Shown piece by piece: positions 1 through 8,404 of a DNA stretch of 64,000 nt. Each line of letters opens with the position of its first letter. Positions within the stretch are counted from its first letter, which is position 1. Made by a program: the position numbers and the translations under genes. A model generated the notes under the pieces. That model saw only the letters and a list, made by a program, of their open reading frames with translations, did not search any database and was not told the origin of the DNA. The DNA lies in NCBI GenBank assembly GCA_050187175.1, contig JBFWXS010000006.1:1-64000 (forward strand), written 5' to 3'. This DNA is from Zeimonas sp050187175. GTDB lineage: Bacteria; Pseudomonadota; Gammaproteobacteria; Burkholderiales; Burkholderiaceae_E.

Positions 1-114
1 TGGTCCCTGAGCAAGAGAATGCCGCTGCCTGGACATCTGCGCGACATCGATGCTTCGGGGCCGGTGTGCCCGCATTGCGGTGGTAAGGTCTCAGGTGGAG
101 GACGTGCTAGCTGA
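1..114 (+). pseudogene. C-terminal ORF remnant with CPHCGG zinc knuckle, possibly IS66-type transposase
   Basis: The reading frame is open from the window edge to a TGA at 112-114. It carries LPGHLRD followed by CPHCGGKV. IS66-family TnpC transposases have a proline-leucine-HLPR stretch just before a CPxCGG zinc-finger segment, so this resembles that region, but the spacing between HL and the first Cys is about five residues shorter than usual. The protein stops right after the knuckle, whereas a full TnpC would continue for several hundred residues. It is therefore either a decayed insertion-sequence fragment or the tail of an unrelated zinc-ribbon protein starting upstream. No terminal inverted repeats are visible inside the window. 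Confidence 0.3.
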
Positions 115-437
115 TAGGCGGCAGGGCTCAGCAGACGTCGCTATGGTGGCCGCCGCCGCCGAGAGTGCGCTGTTCCCTCGCCGTGAGCGCGGCGTCTATA
201 ATGGTCATTCCGGCGTGCAGAGCTCCTGGGGCAGGAGCACGCGCCGGCGCCAGCTATCCGATCTCCGGTGCCAGCGAGAAACGATTCGCCTGTCGTTGAC
301 AGGGCGGATATTCCGTCGGCGCCGCTTCTGCGTTCCTTCCGGCGATACCGCCCTCGTTATCGGTTCCCGTGCCGCATGAAGCCGTGCGGCGGGGGCTGTT
401 ACAGCCAGCCGACTGCATGTCGGGAAGGAGTTCAAAA
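115..437. other. Intergenic stretch without a convincing gene
   Basis: No reading frame here looks coding by composition. A TATAAT hexamer lies at 197-202 without a good -35 at 16-18 bp, and a TTGACA at 296-301 has no matching -10. Either might contribute to transcription of the downstream PEP-CTERM gene, but neither is a full promoter. Confidence 0.4.
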
Positions 438-1163
438 ATGATTCAGTTTCGTTCCGTGGCACGGGCCTTGATGGCCGGCGCCTTCGCGGTGTATGTCACA
501 TCGTTCACCGTATCGGCGCAAGCCGCCACCGTGGTGGTCGAGTTCGAAGGGGTGCTGCTGTCGCAGAGCGGCGGCGGTGCCGCCGCGTTAGACCTGGACT
601 CGACCATTATCGGTGTCCTGACCTACGATACCGATACGCCTGCGATCAATCCGGGCAGCACGACCAGCCGGGTCTATAACGACGTCTTCGAGCCGTTCTC
701 CAGCTTCAGCGTCTACGGTGCCGACGGCACCCTGCTGACGCAGGGCGCCTCGCTGGCGGGCGCGAGTGCGCAGACGACGGTGACCTACGGCGCGGCGAAC
801 GGCGTCGATGTCTTCAACTTGAACAATAGCTGGGCCACCGGCGACAGCTTCATCGTACCCGCCGGCGGCCAGAACGCGAGCCCTTACCAGATCAATTTCA
901 GGTTGTCTGACGCCACCGGTACTACGTTCGATAACGGCGGCCTGCCGACGGTGCTGAACCTGAACAGCTTCGACGTGGCGCGGGTAGGTCTCCAGTACCG
1001 GGTCGGGGAACCGGGCGCTTACACCTATGCAACCCAGACCTTCACGCTGACCTCTTTGGTGGTCTCGCCGGTGCCCGAGCCCCAGGCCTATGCGCTGATG
1101 GCGGCAGGCCTGGGCCTGGTAGGTGCGGCCGTGCGGCGGCGCTCGCGCAAGCAGGCGCAGTAA
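438..1163 (+). CDS. PEP-CTERM sorting domain-containing secreted protein
   Basis: The gene encodes a secreted protein of 241 aa. The ATG at 438 was chosen over an upstream in-frame ATG at 369 because it follows a GGAAGGAG ribosome-binding site and begins a classical signal peptide (basic start, hydrophobic core, AQA-AT cleavage site near residue 31). The mature part is rich in Thr, Ser, Gly and Asn with little charge, as in many exopolysaccharide-associated PEP-CTERM proteins. The C-terminus has the tripartite sorting signal: VPEPQ, a hydrophobic span and a basic RRRSRK tail. Such proteins are processed by an exosortase (EpsH/XrtA family), which is not in this window. The gene appears monocistronic and converges on the flavoprotein gene downstream. 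The function of the body domain is unknown. Confidence 0.85.
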   Translation: MIQFRSVARALMAGAFAVYVTSFTVSAQAATVVVEFEGVLLSQSGGGAAALDLDSTIIGVLTYDTDTPAINPGSTTSRVYNDVFEPFSSFSVYGADGTLLTQGASLAGASAQTTVTYGAANGVDVFNLNNSWATGDSFIVPAGGQNASPYQINFRLSDATGTTFDNGGLPTVLNLNSFDVARVGLQYRVGEPGAYTYATQTFTLTSLVVSPVPEPQAYALMAAGLGLVGAAVRRRSRKQAQ

Positions 1164-1214
1164 TCGCGTAGACGCGCGGGCGCTGCCGGCGGCGCGGCGC
1201 AGATTCAGGGCGCC

Positions 1215-1252
1215 TGCGACGGGTCAGTGCGCGTGCGACGGGTCAGTGCGCG
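1215..1252. repeat. 19-bp perfect tandem duplication spanning a stop codon
   Basis: Two exact copies of TGCGACGGGTCAGTGCGCG lie at 1215-1233 and 1234-1252. The stop codon of the minus-strand FAD monooxygenase is inside the first copy. Because 19 is not a multiple of 3, the duplication changes the reading frame, so the last residues of that protein are encoded by repeat sequence. Confidence 0.9.
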
Positions 1253-3179
1253 CAGCGGCGAGCGCTTCGCGCAGGACGGCCGCCGAGCCGACATGATTGG
1301 CCAGCAGCAGCACCAGGCGCGCGTTCAGCGCATGGCTGCCTGCGCCGTCCAGTCCGGCATGCGCGTCGATCAAGGCCTCATAGAAGTCGTCGGCGGCCTC
1401 GAGGTTCGGCGCCGTGATCAGCTGCGCCTGCGGCCGTTCACTGTCGCTGGGCGCTGCGGCGGACGCTGCGGCGTGCGTAGCAGGCGTGGCGGCAGGCAGG
1501 CCGCCGGACTGCCCGTCGGGTAGCGCATCGTGGCCGGACGCACGCCGCCAGGCGACCGCGATCGCGTCCGCTCGCGGCGTGCGCCAGCGCGCGCAGACAT
1601 GCTGGTCGGGCCGCAGCAGATAGACCGTTCCCGGCTGCGCGTCGTAGCGCTGCCAGGCCGTCGCATGCATCGGATCGACATCGATGCGGACCACGCGCAG
1701 CGGCGCGCCCGATGCCTCGATCGCCTGCAGGCTCGCCGCGGCCGCGCGTTCATCGCCGAAGACCAGCGCTGCGAAGCCGTCGCCCGCGAGGGCCCGCAGC
1801 AGCCATCCGTGGCCGCCATCGGTACGGCGCAGCGGCGCGTCGGCTGCGCAGGCGCCTGGCGGCACGCCGCCTGCGAAGAGGTCGCCGTCCGGCGTGGACA
1901 AGGCCGAGCCGTGCAGCACGGCCGGCACTGACAGTCGCCCGCTGTTGACCAGCGTGCGCGCGAAGCGATGGTCGCGCGCCAGGCCCAGCACCGCGTCGCG
2001 GAACATCCGGCTGACCGGAGTCTTGGGCGTGATGAAATCGGTCGAGCGCGTCGAGTTCAGGATGTTCTCGTCGGCGGCGAACTCGCGTTCGCGGGCGTAG
2101 CTGTCGAGCAGCCGCGCCGTCGCCTGTCCGCTGATGACGTCGGCGAGCTTCCAACCGAGGTTGTCGACGTCCTGCACACCCGAATTGGCGCCGCGCGCAC
2201 CGAACGGCGACACGCCGTGCGCGGCATCGCCGGCGAACAGTACGCGGCCATGGCGGAATGAATCCATGCGCAGGCAGGCGAAGGTGTAGACGCTGGCCCA
2301 GACCAGCTCGAACTTCGCGTCCGCGCCGAGCAGCGCCTGCACGCGCGGACGGATGCGTTCGGGCTGCTTCTCCTGTTCGGGATCGGCATCCCAGCCGAGC
2401 TGGAAGTCGATGCGCCAGACGCTGTCGGCCTGCCGATGCAGCAGCACGTTGCCGCCGCGATGGAAGGGCGGATCGAACCAGAACCAGCGCTCGGCCGGAA
2501 ACTCGGCCTGCATGCGCACGTCGGCGATCAGGAAGCGGTCGCGGAACACCTGGCCGCGGCTCTCTTGTCCCAGCAGTTCGCGCAGCGTCGAGCGCGAACC
2601 GTCGCAGGCCACTACGTAGTCGGCGTGCAGCGTATAGCGGCCGGCCGGCGTGTCGACGTCGAGCTCGACTTGAGCCTCGTTCTGGCGCAGTGCGCTGACG
2701 CGGTTGTGCCAGCGTATCTGCAGACCCGGCAGCTGTGCCGCCCGAAGCGCGAGCTGGCCTTCGACGTAGTACTGCTGCAGATTGATGAATGCCGGCCGCT
2801 CATGGTCCGGCTCCGGCAGCAGATCGAAGCGGTAGACCTCGTCCTTGCCGAAGAAGACGCGGCCGGTGTGCCAGGACACGCCCTTGTCGACCATGGGCTG
2901 GCCGCAGCCGAGCCGGTCGAAGATCTCCAGCGTGCGCTTCGAGAAGCACAGCGCGCGCGATCCCGTCGACAGCCGGTCGCCGCGTTCGAGCACCAGCACC
3001 GGCAGGCCGCGCTGCGCCAGGTCGATCGCCATCGACAGGCCGACCGGGCCGGCACCTACCACCACGACCGGATGATGCGCCGGCGTGGCGCGACGCTCGT
3101 CGGCCGACGGCGCGTAATCGAAGCGCAGCGCTTCGAAATCGATGCCGCCCTTCTGCGCGGGCAGTTCGTGCAGCAGCAT
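1224..3179 (-). CDS. FAD-dependent aromatic monooxygenase, MhpA/PHBH family
   Basis: A 651-aa single-component flavin hydroxylase of the UbiH/PHBH group that hydroxylates a phenolic ring using NAD(P)H and O2. An N-terminal Rossmann dinucleotide motif GAGPVG lies at about residues 42-47. The second FAD motif, FAGDAAHGVSPFGARG, lies around residues 345-360, followed by the GxQDVxNLxWKL helix and a C-terminal thioredoxin-like region typical of 3-(3-hydroxyphenyl)propionate and related hydroxylases. The ATG at 3179 fits the family better than an upstream in-frame GTG/ATG, which would read into the neighbouring gene. It lies 16 bp after the MBL-fold gene and is probably co-transcribed with it under the divergent IclR regulator at 4287. 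No ring-cleavage enzyme is adjacent, so the substrate is unassigned. The C-terminus is altered by a 19-bp duplication. Confidence 0.85.
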   Translation of the reverse strand: MLLHELPAQKGGIDFEALRFDYAPSADERRATPAHHPVVVVGAGPVGLSMAIDLAQRGLPVLVLERGDRLSTGSRALCFSKRTLEIFDRLGCGQPMVDKGVSWHTGRVFFGKDEVYRFDLLPEPDHERPAFINLQQYYVEGQLALRAAQLPGLQIRWHNRVSALRQNEAQVELDVDTPAGRYTLHADYVVACDGSRSTLRELLGQESRGQVFRDRFLIADVRMQAEFPAERWFWFDPPFHRGGNVLLHRQADSVWRIDFQLGWDADPEQEKQPERIRPRVQALLGADAKFELVWASVYTFACLRMDSFRHGRVLFAGDAAHGVSPFGARGANSGVQDVDNLGWKLADVISGQATARLLDSYAREREFAADENILNSTRSTDFITPKTPVSRMFRDAVLGLARDHRFARTLVNSGRLSVPAVLHGSALSTPDGDLFAGGVPPGACAADAPLRRTDGGHGWLLRALAGDGFAALVFGDERAAAASLQAIEASGAPLRVVRIDVDPMHATAWQRYDAQPGTVYLLRPDQHVCARWRTPRADAIAVAWRRASGHDALPDGQSGGLPAATPATHAAASAAAPSDSERPQAQLITAPNLEAADDFYEALIDAHAGLDGAGSHALNARLVLLLANHVGSAAVLREALAAARTDPSHAH

Positions 3180-3195
3180 GGCGGCGCGGCGCCGA

Positions 3196-4158
3196 TCAGC
3201 CTTCCAGCTCGGCCCACATCTCCAGGTCGCGCTCGGCTGTCCAGATGCGCGGATCCACGATGCCGCGTGCCTCGTCATAGGCGCGGCTGACGTCGAACGG
3301 CATGCAGTGGTCGAAGATCGCGGTCTGGCCGTAGCGCGGCTGCAGCGCCGCGTACGCTTCCTTGTAGATCGCCTTGAGCGTCTTGCCCTCGGCCACGCCG
3401 CGATGCACGATCGTGTACAGCTCGCAGATGAAGGCGCGCGTGTAGGCGATCGCCTCGGCCACCTTGTCCTTGCTCTGCAGCGCGGGGCCGCGTCCCGGCA
3501 CCAGCTTCTCGAAGCCGAACTCGGACAGTCGGTCCAGCGTCGTCGGCCACTCCTTGTAGTAGCAATCGCCGGCGTAGGCCGTGCTCTGATACTCCACCAG
3601 GTCGCCGGAGAAGCAGACCTTCTGGTCCTCGAGATAGGCGATCGTGTCGCCCTTGGTGTGGCCTCGGCCGATCTGCGCGATCTTCACCTCGAGCTTGCCC
3701 AGCCAAAGGCTCATCCTGCCCTCGAAGGTCAGCGTCGGCCAGGTCAGCCCTGGCGGGATCGACTCGACCGCGCGGAACAGCCGCGGGAAGCGGCCGATCT
3801 CGCTGGCCTTGTCCTGCTCGCCGCGCTCGACGATCAGATCGTAGGTGTCGCGGCTGGCGATGATCTGCTGCGCGCCTTCGCTGAAGTACGCGGACGCGCC
3901 CAGCACGCGCACCGCGTGATAGTGGCTCAGCAGCACGTACTTGATCGGCTTGTCGGTCAGTTCGCGGATACGCCGGATCACGTCCTGCGCCATGACGGGC
4001 GTCGCCTGCGTGTCGACCACCATCACCGCGTCGTCGCCGATGAACACGCCGGTGTTCGGGTCGCCTTCGGCCGTATAGGCCCATGCGTTCTCGCTGAGCT
4101 GGACGAAGCTGATCTGCTTGTCCGCGGTATCGGCATGCGATGCGAAAGCCTTGCTCAT
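3196..4158 (-). CDS. MBL-fold metallo-hydrolase with a degenerate metal motif
   Basis: A 320-aa metallo-beta-lactamase-fold protein. The conserved core is visible: FIGDDAVMVVDTQATP, then LSHYHAVRVLGAS where the zinc motif HxHxDH should be, then GHTKGDTIAY and FSGDLVEY. The first two His are present, but the Asp and third His are replaced (HYHAVR), so the second metal site is likely lost or remodelled. The later ligands (GHTKGD, SGD) are kept. Hydrolysis of a lactone, thioester or ester is plausible, since such enzymes often accompany aromatic hydroxylases, but activity is inferred only from the fold. It is the first gene of a probable two-gene operon with the FAD monooxygenase. The ATG at 4158 is preceded by GGAG. 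Confidence 0.8.
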   Translation of the reverse strand: MSKAFASHADTADKQISFVQLSENAWAYTAEGDPNTGVFIGDDAVMVVDTQATPVMAQDVIRRIRELTDKPIKYVLLSHYHAVRVLGASAYFSEGAQQIIASRDTYDLIVERGEQDKASEIGRFPRLFRAVESIPPGLTWPTLTFEGRMSLWLGKLEVKIAQIGRGHTKGDTIAYLEDQKVCFSGDLVEYQSTAYAGDCYYKEWPTTLDRLSEFGFEKLVPGRGPALQSKDKVAEAIAYTRAFICELYTIVHRGVAEGKTLKAIYKEAYAALQPRYGQTAIFDHCMPFDVSRAYDEARGIVDPRIWTAERDLEMWAELEG

Positions 4159-4193
4159 GATCGGTCTCCGGGGCGTCGAACTTTTGTTTAGAC

Positions 4194-4203
4194 GAACACG
4201 TTC
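4194..4203. promoter_or_regulatory. Candidate IclR operator in divergent intergenic region
   Basis: GAACACGTTC is a perfect 10-bp inverted repeat in the 128-bp space between the MBL-fold gene and the divergent IclR gene. IclR-family proteins bind short palindromes in such spaces. The assignment rests on position and symmetry only. Confidence 0.35.
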
Positions 4204-4286
4204 AACATTGATGAATTTGTGAGATGCTAGCCCACAAGTTTGCCAATGTCTAACGGATTCGATACTGACGGCTGTCGGAGGCGGTT

Positions 4287-5153
4287 ATGAACCATGGTGA
4301 AGGCAGTACGGCCGACGACGCCGTCGGGCGCGGCCGGCGCGGCATCCAGAGCGTCGAAGTCGGCGGCCAGCTGCTGCGCGCGCTCGCGCTGCACGGGACT
4401 TCGATGGCGCTGAAGGACCTCGCGCGCGAAGCCGGCATGTCGGCGGCCAAGGCGCACCCCTACCTGGTCAGCTTCGGGCGCATCGGCCTGGTCCGGCAGG
4501 ACGAAGACAGCGGCCGCTACGCGCTCGGGCCGCTGGCGCTGCAGCTGGGCCTGATCAGCCTGCAGCAGGCGACCCCGCTGCAGGTAGCGACGCCGCTGCT
4601 GGCGCCGCTGGCGCGGCAATTGGGCCAGACGGCCGCGCTGGCGGTCTGGGAAAGCCAGGGGCCGACGATAGTGCGCATCGAAGAGCCGCCGACCATCGTC
4701 TACGCCAGCATGCGGCACGGAACGGTCTTCTCGCTGGCCGGTACCGCTACCGGCCGCGTGTTCGGCGCCTATCTCGACGCGTCAGTTGCGCGCGCCGCGC
4801 TGCAGGCCGAGCAGCGCCGGCGCCGCGACCACGGCGAGCAGGATGCAGGACCGGGCATGCCGGGGCACGATCCGGTGCCGGCCTGGCCGCGGTTCCGGCA
4901 GCAGCTCGACGATGTGCGCCGGCGCGGCCTCAGCCGGTCCGAGGGTGAAACGGTGCGCGGCATCAATGCCTTGTCCGCGCCGGTGTTCGACGCGGCCGGC
5001 GCCATCGTGCTGGCCGTGACCGCCATCGGTCCGATGGGCACCTTCGACGCGTCATGGGATGGTCCGGTCGCGCGCGGGCTGAAGGCCTGGTCCGACGACG
5101 TGTCGCGCCGGCTGGGCGCCAACGGCGCCCAGCACCCGCTCAGGCGCCTTTGA
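4287..5153 (+). CDS. IclR-family transcriptional regulator
   Basis: A 288-aa regulator with an N-terminal winged helix-turn-helix at about residues 20-80 (IQSVEVGGQLLRALA, then LKDLAREAGMSAAKAHPYL) and a C-terminal effector-binding IclR domain. In the latter the typical FSLAGTATGRVFGAYL and RGINALSAPVFD segments are recognisable. It is transcribed away from the MBL/monooxygenase pair, the usual layout for a local regulator responding to the pathway substrate. The start follows a GGAGG site. Its 3' end overlaps the convergent TerB-like gene by 14 bp. Confidence 0.9.
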   Translation: MNHGEGSTADDAVGRGRRGIQSVEVGGQLLRALALHGTSMALKDLAREAGMSAAKAHPYLVSFGRIGLVRQDEDSGRYALGPLALQLGLISLQQATPLQVATPLLAPLARQLGQTAALAVWESQGPTIVRIEEPPTIVYASMRHGTVFSLAGTATGRVFGAYLDASVARAALQAEQRRRRDHGEQDAGPGMPGHDPVPAWPRFRQQLDDVRRRGLSRSEGETVRGINALSAPVFDAAGAIVLAVTAIGPMGTFDASWDGPVARGLKAWSDDVSRRLGANGAQHPLRRL

Positions 5154-6129
5154 CGAGCGCCATGACCTGCGCTGCATCGAGGCCGGTGGCGCGTTGCTCG
5201 ATCTGCGGCAGATACTGCTGCTGCAACTGCTTGGCCGGGCCGAGCAGTTCCTCGAACGTGCGCTGCAGCGTCTGCGAATTCATCTGGCGGCCGCCGGCGT
5301 AGTAGCGGTTGGCGATCTGTCCGAGGGCATAGGTGGTCGCGAACGAGAACGCCGCCCCGGTAGCGACGCGGCCGAGCCCGCCGGCGCCGCGTCCCGCCAT
5401 CTTGCCGAGCAATCCGCCCAGCAGCTTGCGGCCGAACTGCTCCAGATACTGCGAGGTCAGCCCGACGCCGACCGTCGCCAGGAATTCCTTGATGTGTCCC
5501 TGGTCGAGCTCGTAGCCGTGCGCGCGGCCGACGCGATAGACCAGCCGGATCTGCAGCGGGATGATTGCCATCGAGGCCCACGACTGCGGCAGCAGCTCGA
5601 GCGCGCCGTTGAGGATGGACGCGTTCAGGATCGTCTTGTCGAGTTCGGCGGCGTTCGGGCTCGGCGGTGCGAGGTTCGGGGGCGTGGCGCTCGGCAATGT
5701 GGCACTCGGGCCCCGTTCGGCCGGTGCCGGGCCCGTCCGCACGGCCGGCGGCAGCGGCTCGACCCGGGCCAGCTCGTCGGCCTGCCGTTCGACCCGTTCG
5801 CTGTATTCGTCCCCGGCAAGCTGCAGCAGCTGCTTCAGCTCGGCGAGGAAGCGGCGTTCGGCCTCGCTCTGGCTGCCGTCGACGTCGCAGGTGCAGACGG
5901 CCATCTCGTAGGCGAGCTGGCGCTGGCCGAGCTCGCCGAGCGCGGCGGCGGCCTGCGCCAGCGAAACGCGCTTGAGCAGCACATCCTGGTACAGGCGCGG
6001 CAGCTCGGGCAGCTGCGTGCCCAGGCTTTCGGAGAAGCGGCGGATCTGCTCGCGTTCGCGATCGTCCTTCCGGCCGTCGGCGAAGGCGGCATACAGGCAG
6101 ATGACGAGCAGGGCGTGTTCAGCGGACAT
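5140..6129 (-). CDS. TerB-like protein with C-terminal membrane-associated domain
   Basis: A 329-aa two-part protein. Residues 1-120 form an all-helical TerB-like domain with acidic helix starts (FADGRKDDREREQI and CDVDGSQSEAERRFL) like the metal-coordinating acidic patches of tellurite-resistance TerB. A Pro/Ala-rich linker runs at about 125-165. The C-terminal half has Gly/Ala-rich helices (VGVGLTSQYLEQFGRKLLGGLLG, written here as two overlapping conserved parts) resembling DUF697/YcjF-type GTPase-associated domains, which often insert in the inner membrane. It may act in envelope stress; no partner gene is adjacent. It is monocistronic and convergent with the IclR gene. Confidence 0.6.
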   Translation of the reverse strand: MSAEHALLVICLYAAFADGRKDDREREQIRRFSESLGTQLPELPRLYQDVLLKRVSLAQAAAALGELGQRQLAYEMAVCTCDVDGSQSEAERRFLAELKQLLQLAGDEYSERVERQADELARVEPLPPAVRTGPAPAERGPSATLPSATPPNLAPPSPNAAELDKTILNASILNGALELLPQSWASMAIIPLQIRLVYRVGRAHGYELDQGHIKEFLATVGVGLTSQYLEQFGRKLLGGLLGKMAGRGAGGLGRVATGAAFSFATTYALGQIANRYYAGGRQMNSQTLQRTFEELLGPAKQLQQQYLPQIEQRATGLDAAQVMALVKGA

Positions 6130-6236
6130 GGGGGACGGCTCCAGGAGACGCTAGGGCGTCGTTGCGAAGCTATGGTAGCCGTGCGGCGGCGCAACCTCGG
6201 GCGGTGGGGGAATGGGGGCTGGCGTCGTCCCCGCGC

Positions 6237-6401
6237 TCAGAGCCGCCCCAGCTGCGCGGTCATCTCATCCCAGCTGCCCGCGACGTGCGCGGCGCTCGCC
6301 GCCCCGAGTTCGGTTACGCTCTCCGCCAGGATGGCATTGGCCAGCGTCTCGCTGTCGGCAATGGCGCCGTCGAAGTCGAAGATGATTCCCTTGATGTTCA
6401 A
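6237..6401 (-). pseudogene. Truncated HAD-family hydrolase N-terminal fragment
   Basis: A 54-codon frame beginning with TTG at 6401 reads NIKGIIFDFDGAIADSE, the motif I region of haloacid-dehalogenase phosphatases (nucleophile Asp in DFDG), then LANAILAESVTELG. It hits TGA at 6237-6239 long before motifs II-IV could appear; functional HAD enzymes need about 200 residues. No continuation was found in the other minus frames up to the TerB-like gene. It is best read as a degraded gene, divergent from the dehydrogenase at 6428. Confidence 0.55.
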
Positions 6402-6427
6402 CCGGTGTTCCCGGCGGTGAGGCCTGT

Positions 6428-7288
6428 ATGACCGAGAAGGTGGGTATTCTGCATCCGGGCGCGATGGGCGTGTCCGTGGCGGCCGCGGCGCGCAACAGCG
6501 GCTGCGAGGTCTTCTGGGTTGCCGATGGACGCGGGCCCCAGACGCGCGAGCGCGCGCAGGCGCAGTCGCTGCGTGACGCCGGCTCGCTCGAAGCGCTGTG
6601 CGCGACCTGCTCGATCATCATCGGCGTATGTCCGCCGCATGCCGCCGAAGCGATGGCGGCGCAGATCGCGGCGCAGTCGTTCAAGGGCATCTATGCGGAT
6701 GTGAATGCGATTTCGCCGCAGCGCACGCAGCAGATCGCCGCGGCGATGGGCGAGCACGGCATCGCGTTCGTCGATGGCGGCATCATCGGTCCGCCGGCCT
6801 GGAAGCCGGGCACCACGTGGCTCAGCCTGTGCGGGCCCGACGCGCAGCGGGTGGCCGACTGCTTCACCGCCGGGCCGCTGCAGGCCGAGGTGATCGGCGA
6901 CGAGATCGGCGCCGCGTCGGCGCTGAAGATGTGCTACGCCGCCTACACCAAGGGCTCGACCGCGCTGCTCTGCGCCAGCCTGGCGACGGCGGCGCGGCTC
7001 GGTGTCCGCGAGCGGCTGCAGCAACAGTGGGCGCGCGACGGTTCCGGCCTCGATGCGCGAGCGCCGCGGCTGATCAGCGAGGCGAGCGTCAAGGGCTGGC
7101 GCTTCGTCGGTGAAATGGACGAGATCGCGGCGACCTTCGCGCAGGCCGGCTTGCCGGCGGGCTTTCACCAGGCTGCTGCCGATCTGTATCGGCAGCTGTC
7201 GGCGTTCCGCGGCCGCGCACAGCCGCCGACGCTCGACGAGGTGCTGGACGCACTCGACGCGCAGCGCCGGCCCGACGGCGGCGCCTGA
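6428..7288 (+). CDS. NAD(P)-dependent dehydrogenase, beta-hydroxyacid/6-phosphogluconate type with DUF1932
   Basis: A 286-aa protein with an N-terminal Rossmann fold of the 6PGDH/3-hydroxyisobutyrate dehydrogenase type (VGILHPGAMGVSVAAAA at residues 4-20). A central segment FVDGGIIGPPAWKPG lies around residue 115 and a conserved SALKMCYAAYTKGSTALL helix around 165-182, which carries the catalytic Lys position. The C-terminal domain corresponds to DUF1932. Substrates of this subfamily are mostly unknown small hydroxy acids. There is no operon partner; the HAD fragment is divergent upstream. Confidence 0.75.
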   Translation: MTEKVGILHPGAMGVSVAAAARNSGCEVFWVADGRGPQTRERAQAQSLRDAGSLEALCATCSIIIGVCPPHAAEAMAAQIAAQSFKGIYADVNAISPQRTQQIAAAMGEHGIAFVDGGIIGPPAWKPGTTWLSLCGPDAQRVADCFTAGPLQAEVIGDEIGAASALKMCYAAYTKGSTALLCASLATAARLGVRERLQQQWARDGSGLDARAPRLISEASVKGWRFVGEMDEIAATFAQAGLPAGFHQAAADLYRQLSAFRGRAQPPTLDEVLDALDAQRRPDGGA

Positions 7289-7354
7289 AGAGATGCCTGA
7301 AGAGACGCGTGGAGGAGCGCCTTCAGACCGTCCAGAAGGGGGCGCCGCGGCCGC

Positions 7355-8095
7355 TCAGCGCGGCGGGTGAGCGCCCGCGAAGCAGCCGATGTCGGCCAGC
7401 TTGCGCTCGACTGCCTCGGCCCAGCCTCGATTGGCCGCCGGGCTGGCCGGGCTCGGATGCAGGATCTGGTCGATGCGCACGTCCGTCCGGTCGCCGAGGG
7501 CCGCCTGGATGCGCTTCATCGCATAGCCGCCGACGCCGATCGCCCACTGCGGCTGCAGGATGTCGATGGCCTTGCGCAGATGCGCGTCGCAGGCCTCCTG
7601 CAGCGGACGCAGTTCGGCGGCCGGCAGCTTCTCCGGCACGAAGTTGCGGCCCGATTCCTCGAGGAAGACGAGCGGACAGTAGTTCAGCACGAAGGCCTGC
7701 TCGAAGAACGCATCGGCGCCGCCGAAGCGCTGCGCGGCCCAGCCCCACAGGCGGCGGCCGCTGACCTCGGAGCGCGGGCAGGCGAAACCCTCGATCGGCC
7801 GCTTCGGATGCTGCTGCGCCGGCCCTGCGATCGATGCCTGCACACCCATCCAGTCGCGCACGGCGGCGACTTCGCCGAACGGCACGCCGGTCTGCATCAT
7901 GCCGAACGGACCTGGATTCATGCCGACGAAGACGACGCATTTGCGGCCGTCGCCGAAGCGGCGCAGGTATTGCTCGTGACCTGCCCACGCGTAGTCCAGC
8001 GGGTTGTAGACGTGCGCGACCGGCGGGGAGAACGAAAGCCGGCGAACGCGGCGGTCGAGTTCGCGGGCGGCGTCGATCAGGGCGGAGGCGGACAT
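7355..8095 (-). CDS. SMUG1-type single-strand-selective uracil-DNA glycosylase
   Basis: A 246-aa DNA-repair glycosylase that excises uracil (and possibly 5-hydroxymethyluracil or xanthine) from DNA. The two signature motifs of the family are seen: motif 1 GMNPGPFGM at residues 58-66, with Asn in the catalytic position as in SMUG1, and motif 2 HPSPASP near residue 215, which supplies the DNA-intercalating loop. The NPLDYAWAGHEQYL start is also typical. It stands alone between convergent and unrelated genes, and the ATG at 8095 gives the full expected length. Confidence 0.88.
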   Translation of the reverse strand: MSASALIDAARELDRRVRRLSFSPPVAHVYNPLDYAWAGHEQYLRRFGDGRKCVVFVGMNPGPFGMMQTGVPFGEVAAVRDWMGVQASIAGPAQQHPKRPIEGFACPRSEVSGRRLWGWAAQRFGGADAFFEQAFVLNYCPLVFLEESGRNFVPEKLPAAELRPLQEACDAHLRKAIDILQPQWAIGVGGYAMKRIQAALGDRTDVRIDQILHPSPASPAANRGWAEAVERKLADIGCFAGAHPPR

Positions 8096-8190
8096 GGGAG
8101 CGAATGATACGCGGGCCAGGCCGGCTGGCCAGGCCGCGGGCGAGGCCGGCGTGGCATCGGGCGGGGGCCTGCCGGACGCGCAAATGGAAA

Positions 8191-8217
8191 GGGGGCGCGG
8201 ATGCTCACCGCGCCCCC
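8191..8217 (-). terminator. Rho-independent terminator of the RidA/CnbZ-like gene
   Basis: GGGGGCGCGG (8191-8200) and CCGCGCCCCC (8208-8217) form a perfect 10-bp stem with a 7-nt loop. Read on the minus strand the stem is followed by TTTCCATTT, a short U-rich tract. It lies downstream of the minus-strand gene ending at 8423. Confidence 0.6.
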
Positions 8218-8404
8218 ATGAGCCGCGAGTGGCGGCTGCTTTCCCTCGAGTCGCGTCGTCGACCTGACGCCTGCCGCTTCGGCATGCGCGCGATCCAGCT
8301 CGAGCGACTGTCGGAGAAGACGGAGCTAACTGATGTCCATAGATTAGCGGGACTGCATTCGGGGGTCAATACTCGGATACCGGCGATCCATCCCCCTTGA
8401 TCCG
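8218..8404. other. Intergenic stretch, no supported gene
   Basis: A plus-strand ORF could run from 8218 to 8400, but it starts inside the terminator stem, lacks a ribosome-binding site and has no recognisable motif. Nothing else is visible. Confidence 0.4.

Noticed and set aside
196..320. Promoter for the PEP-CTERM gene
   Set aside because: TATAAT and TTGACA hexamers are present but not in a correct pair; only mentioned as weak signals.
8218..8400. Small plus-strand ORF between the terminator and the RidA-like gene
   Set aside because: No start context, no motif, and the start lies in a terminator stem.
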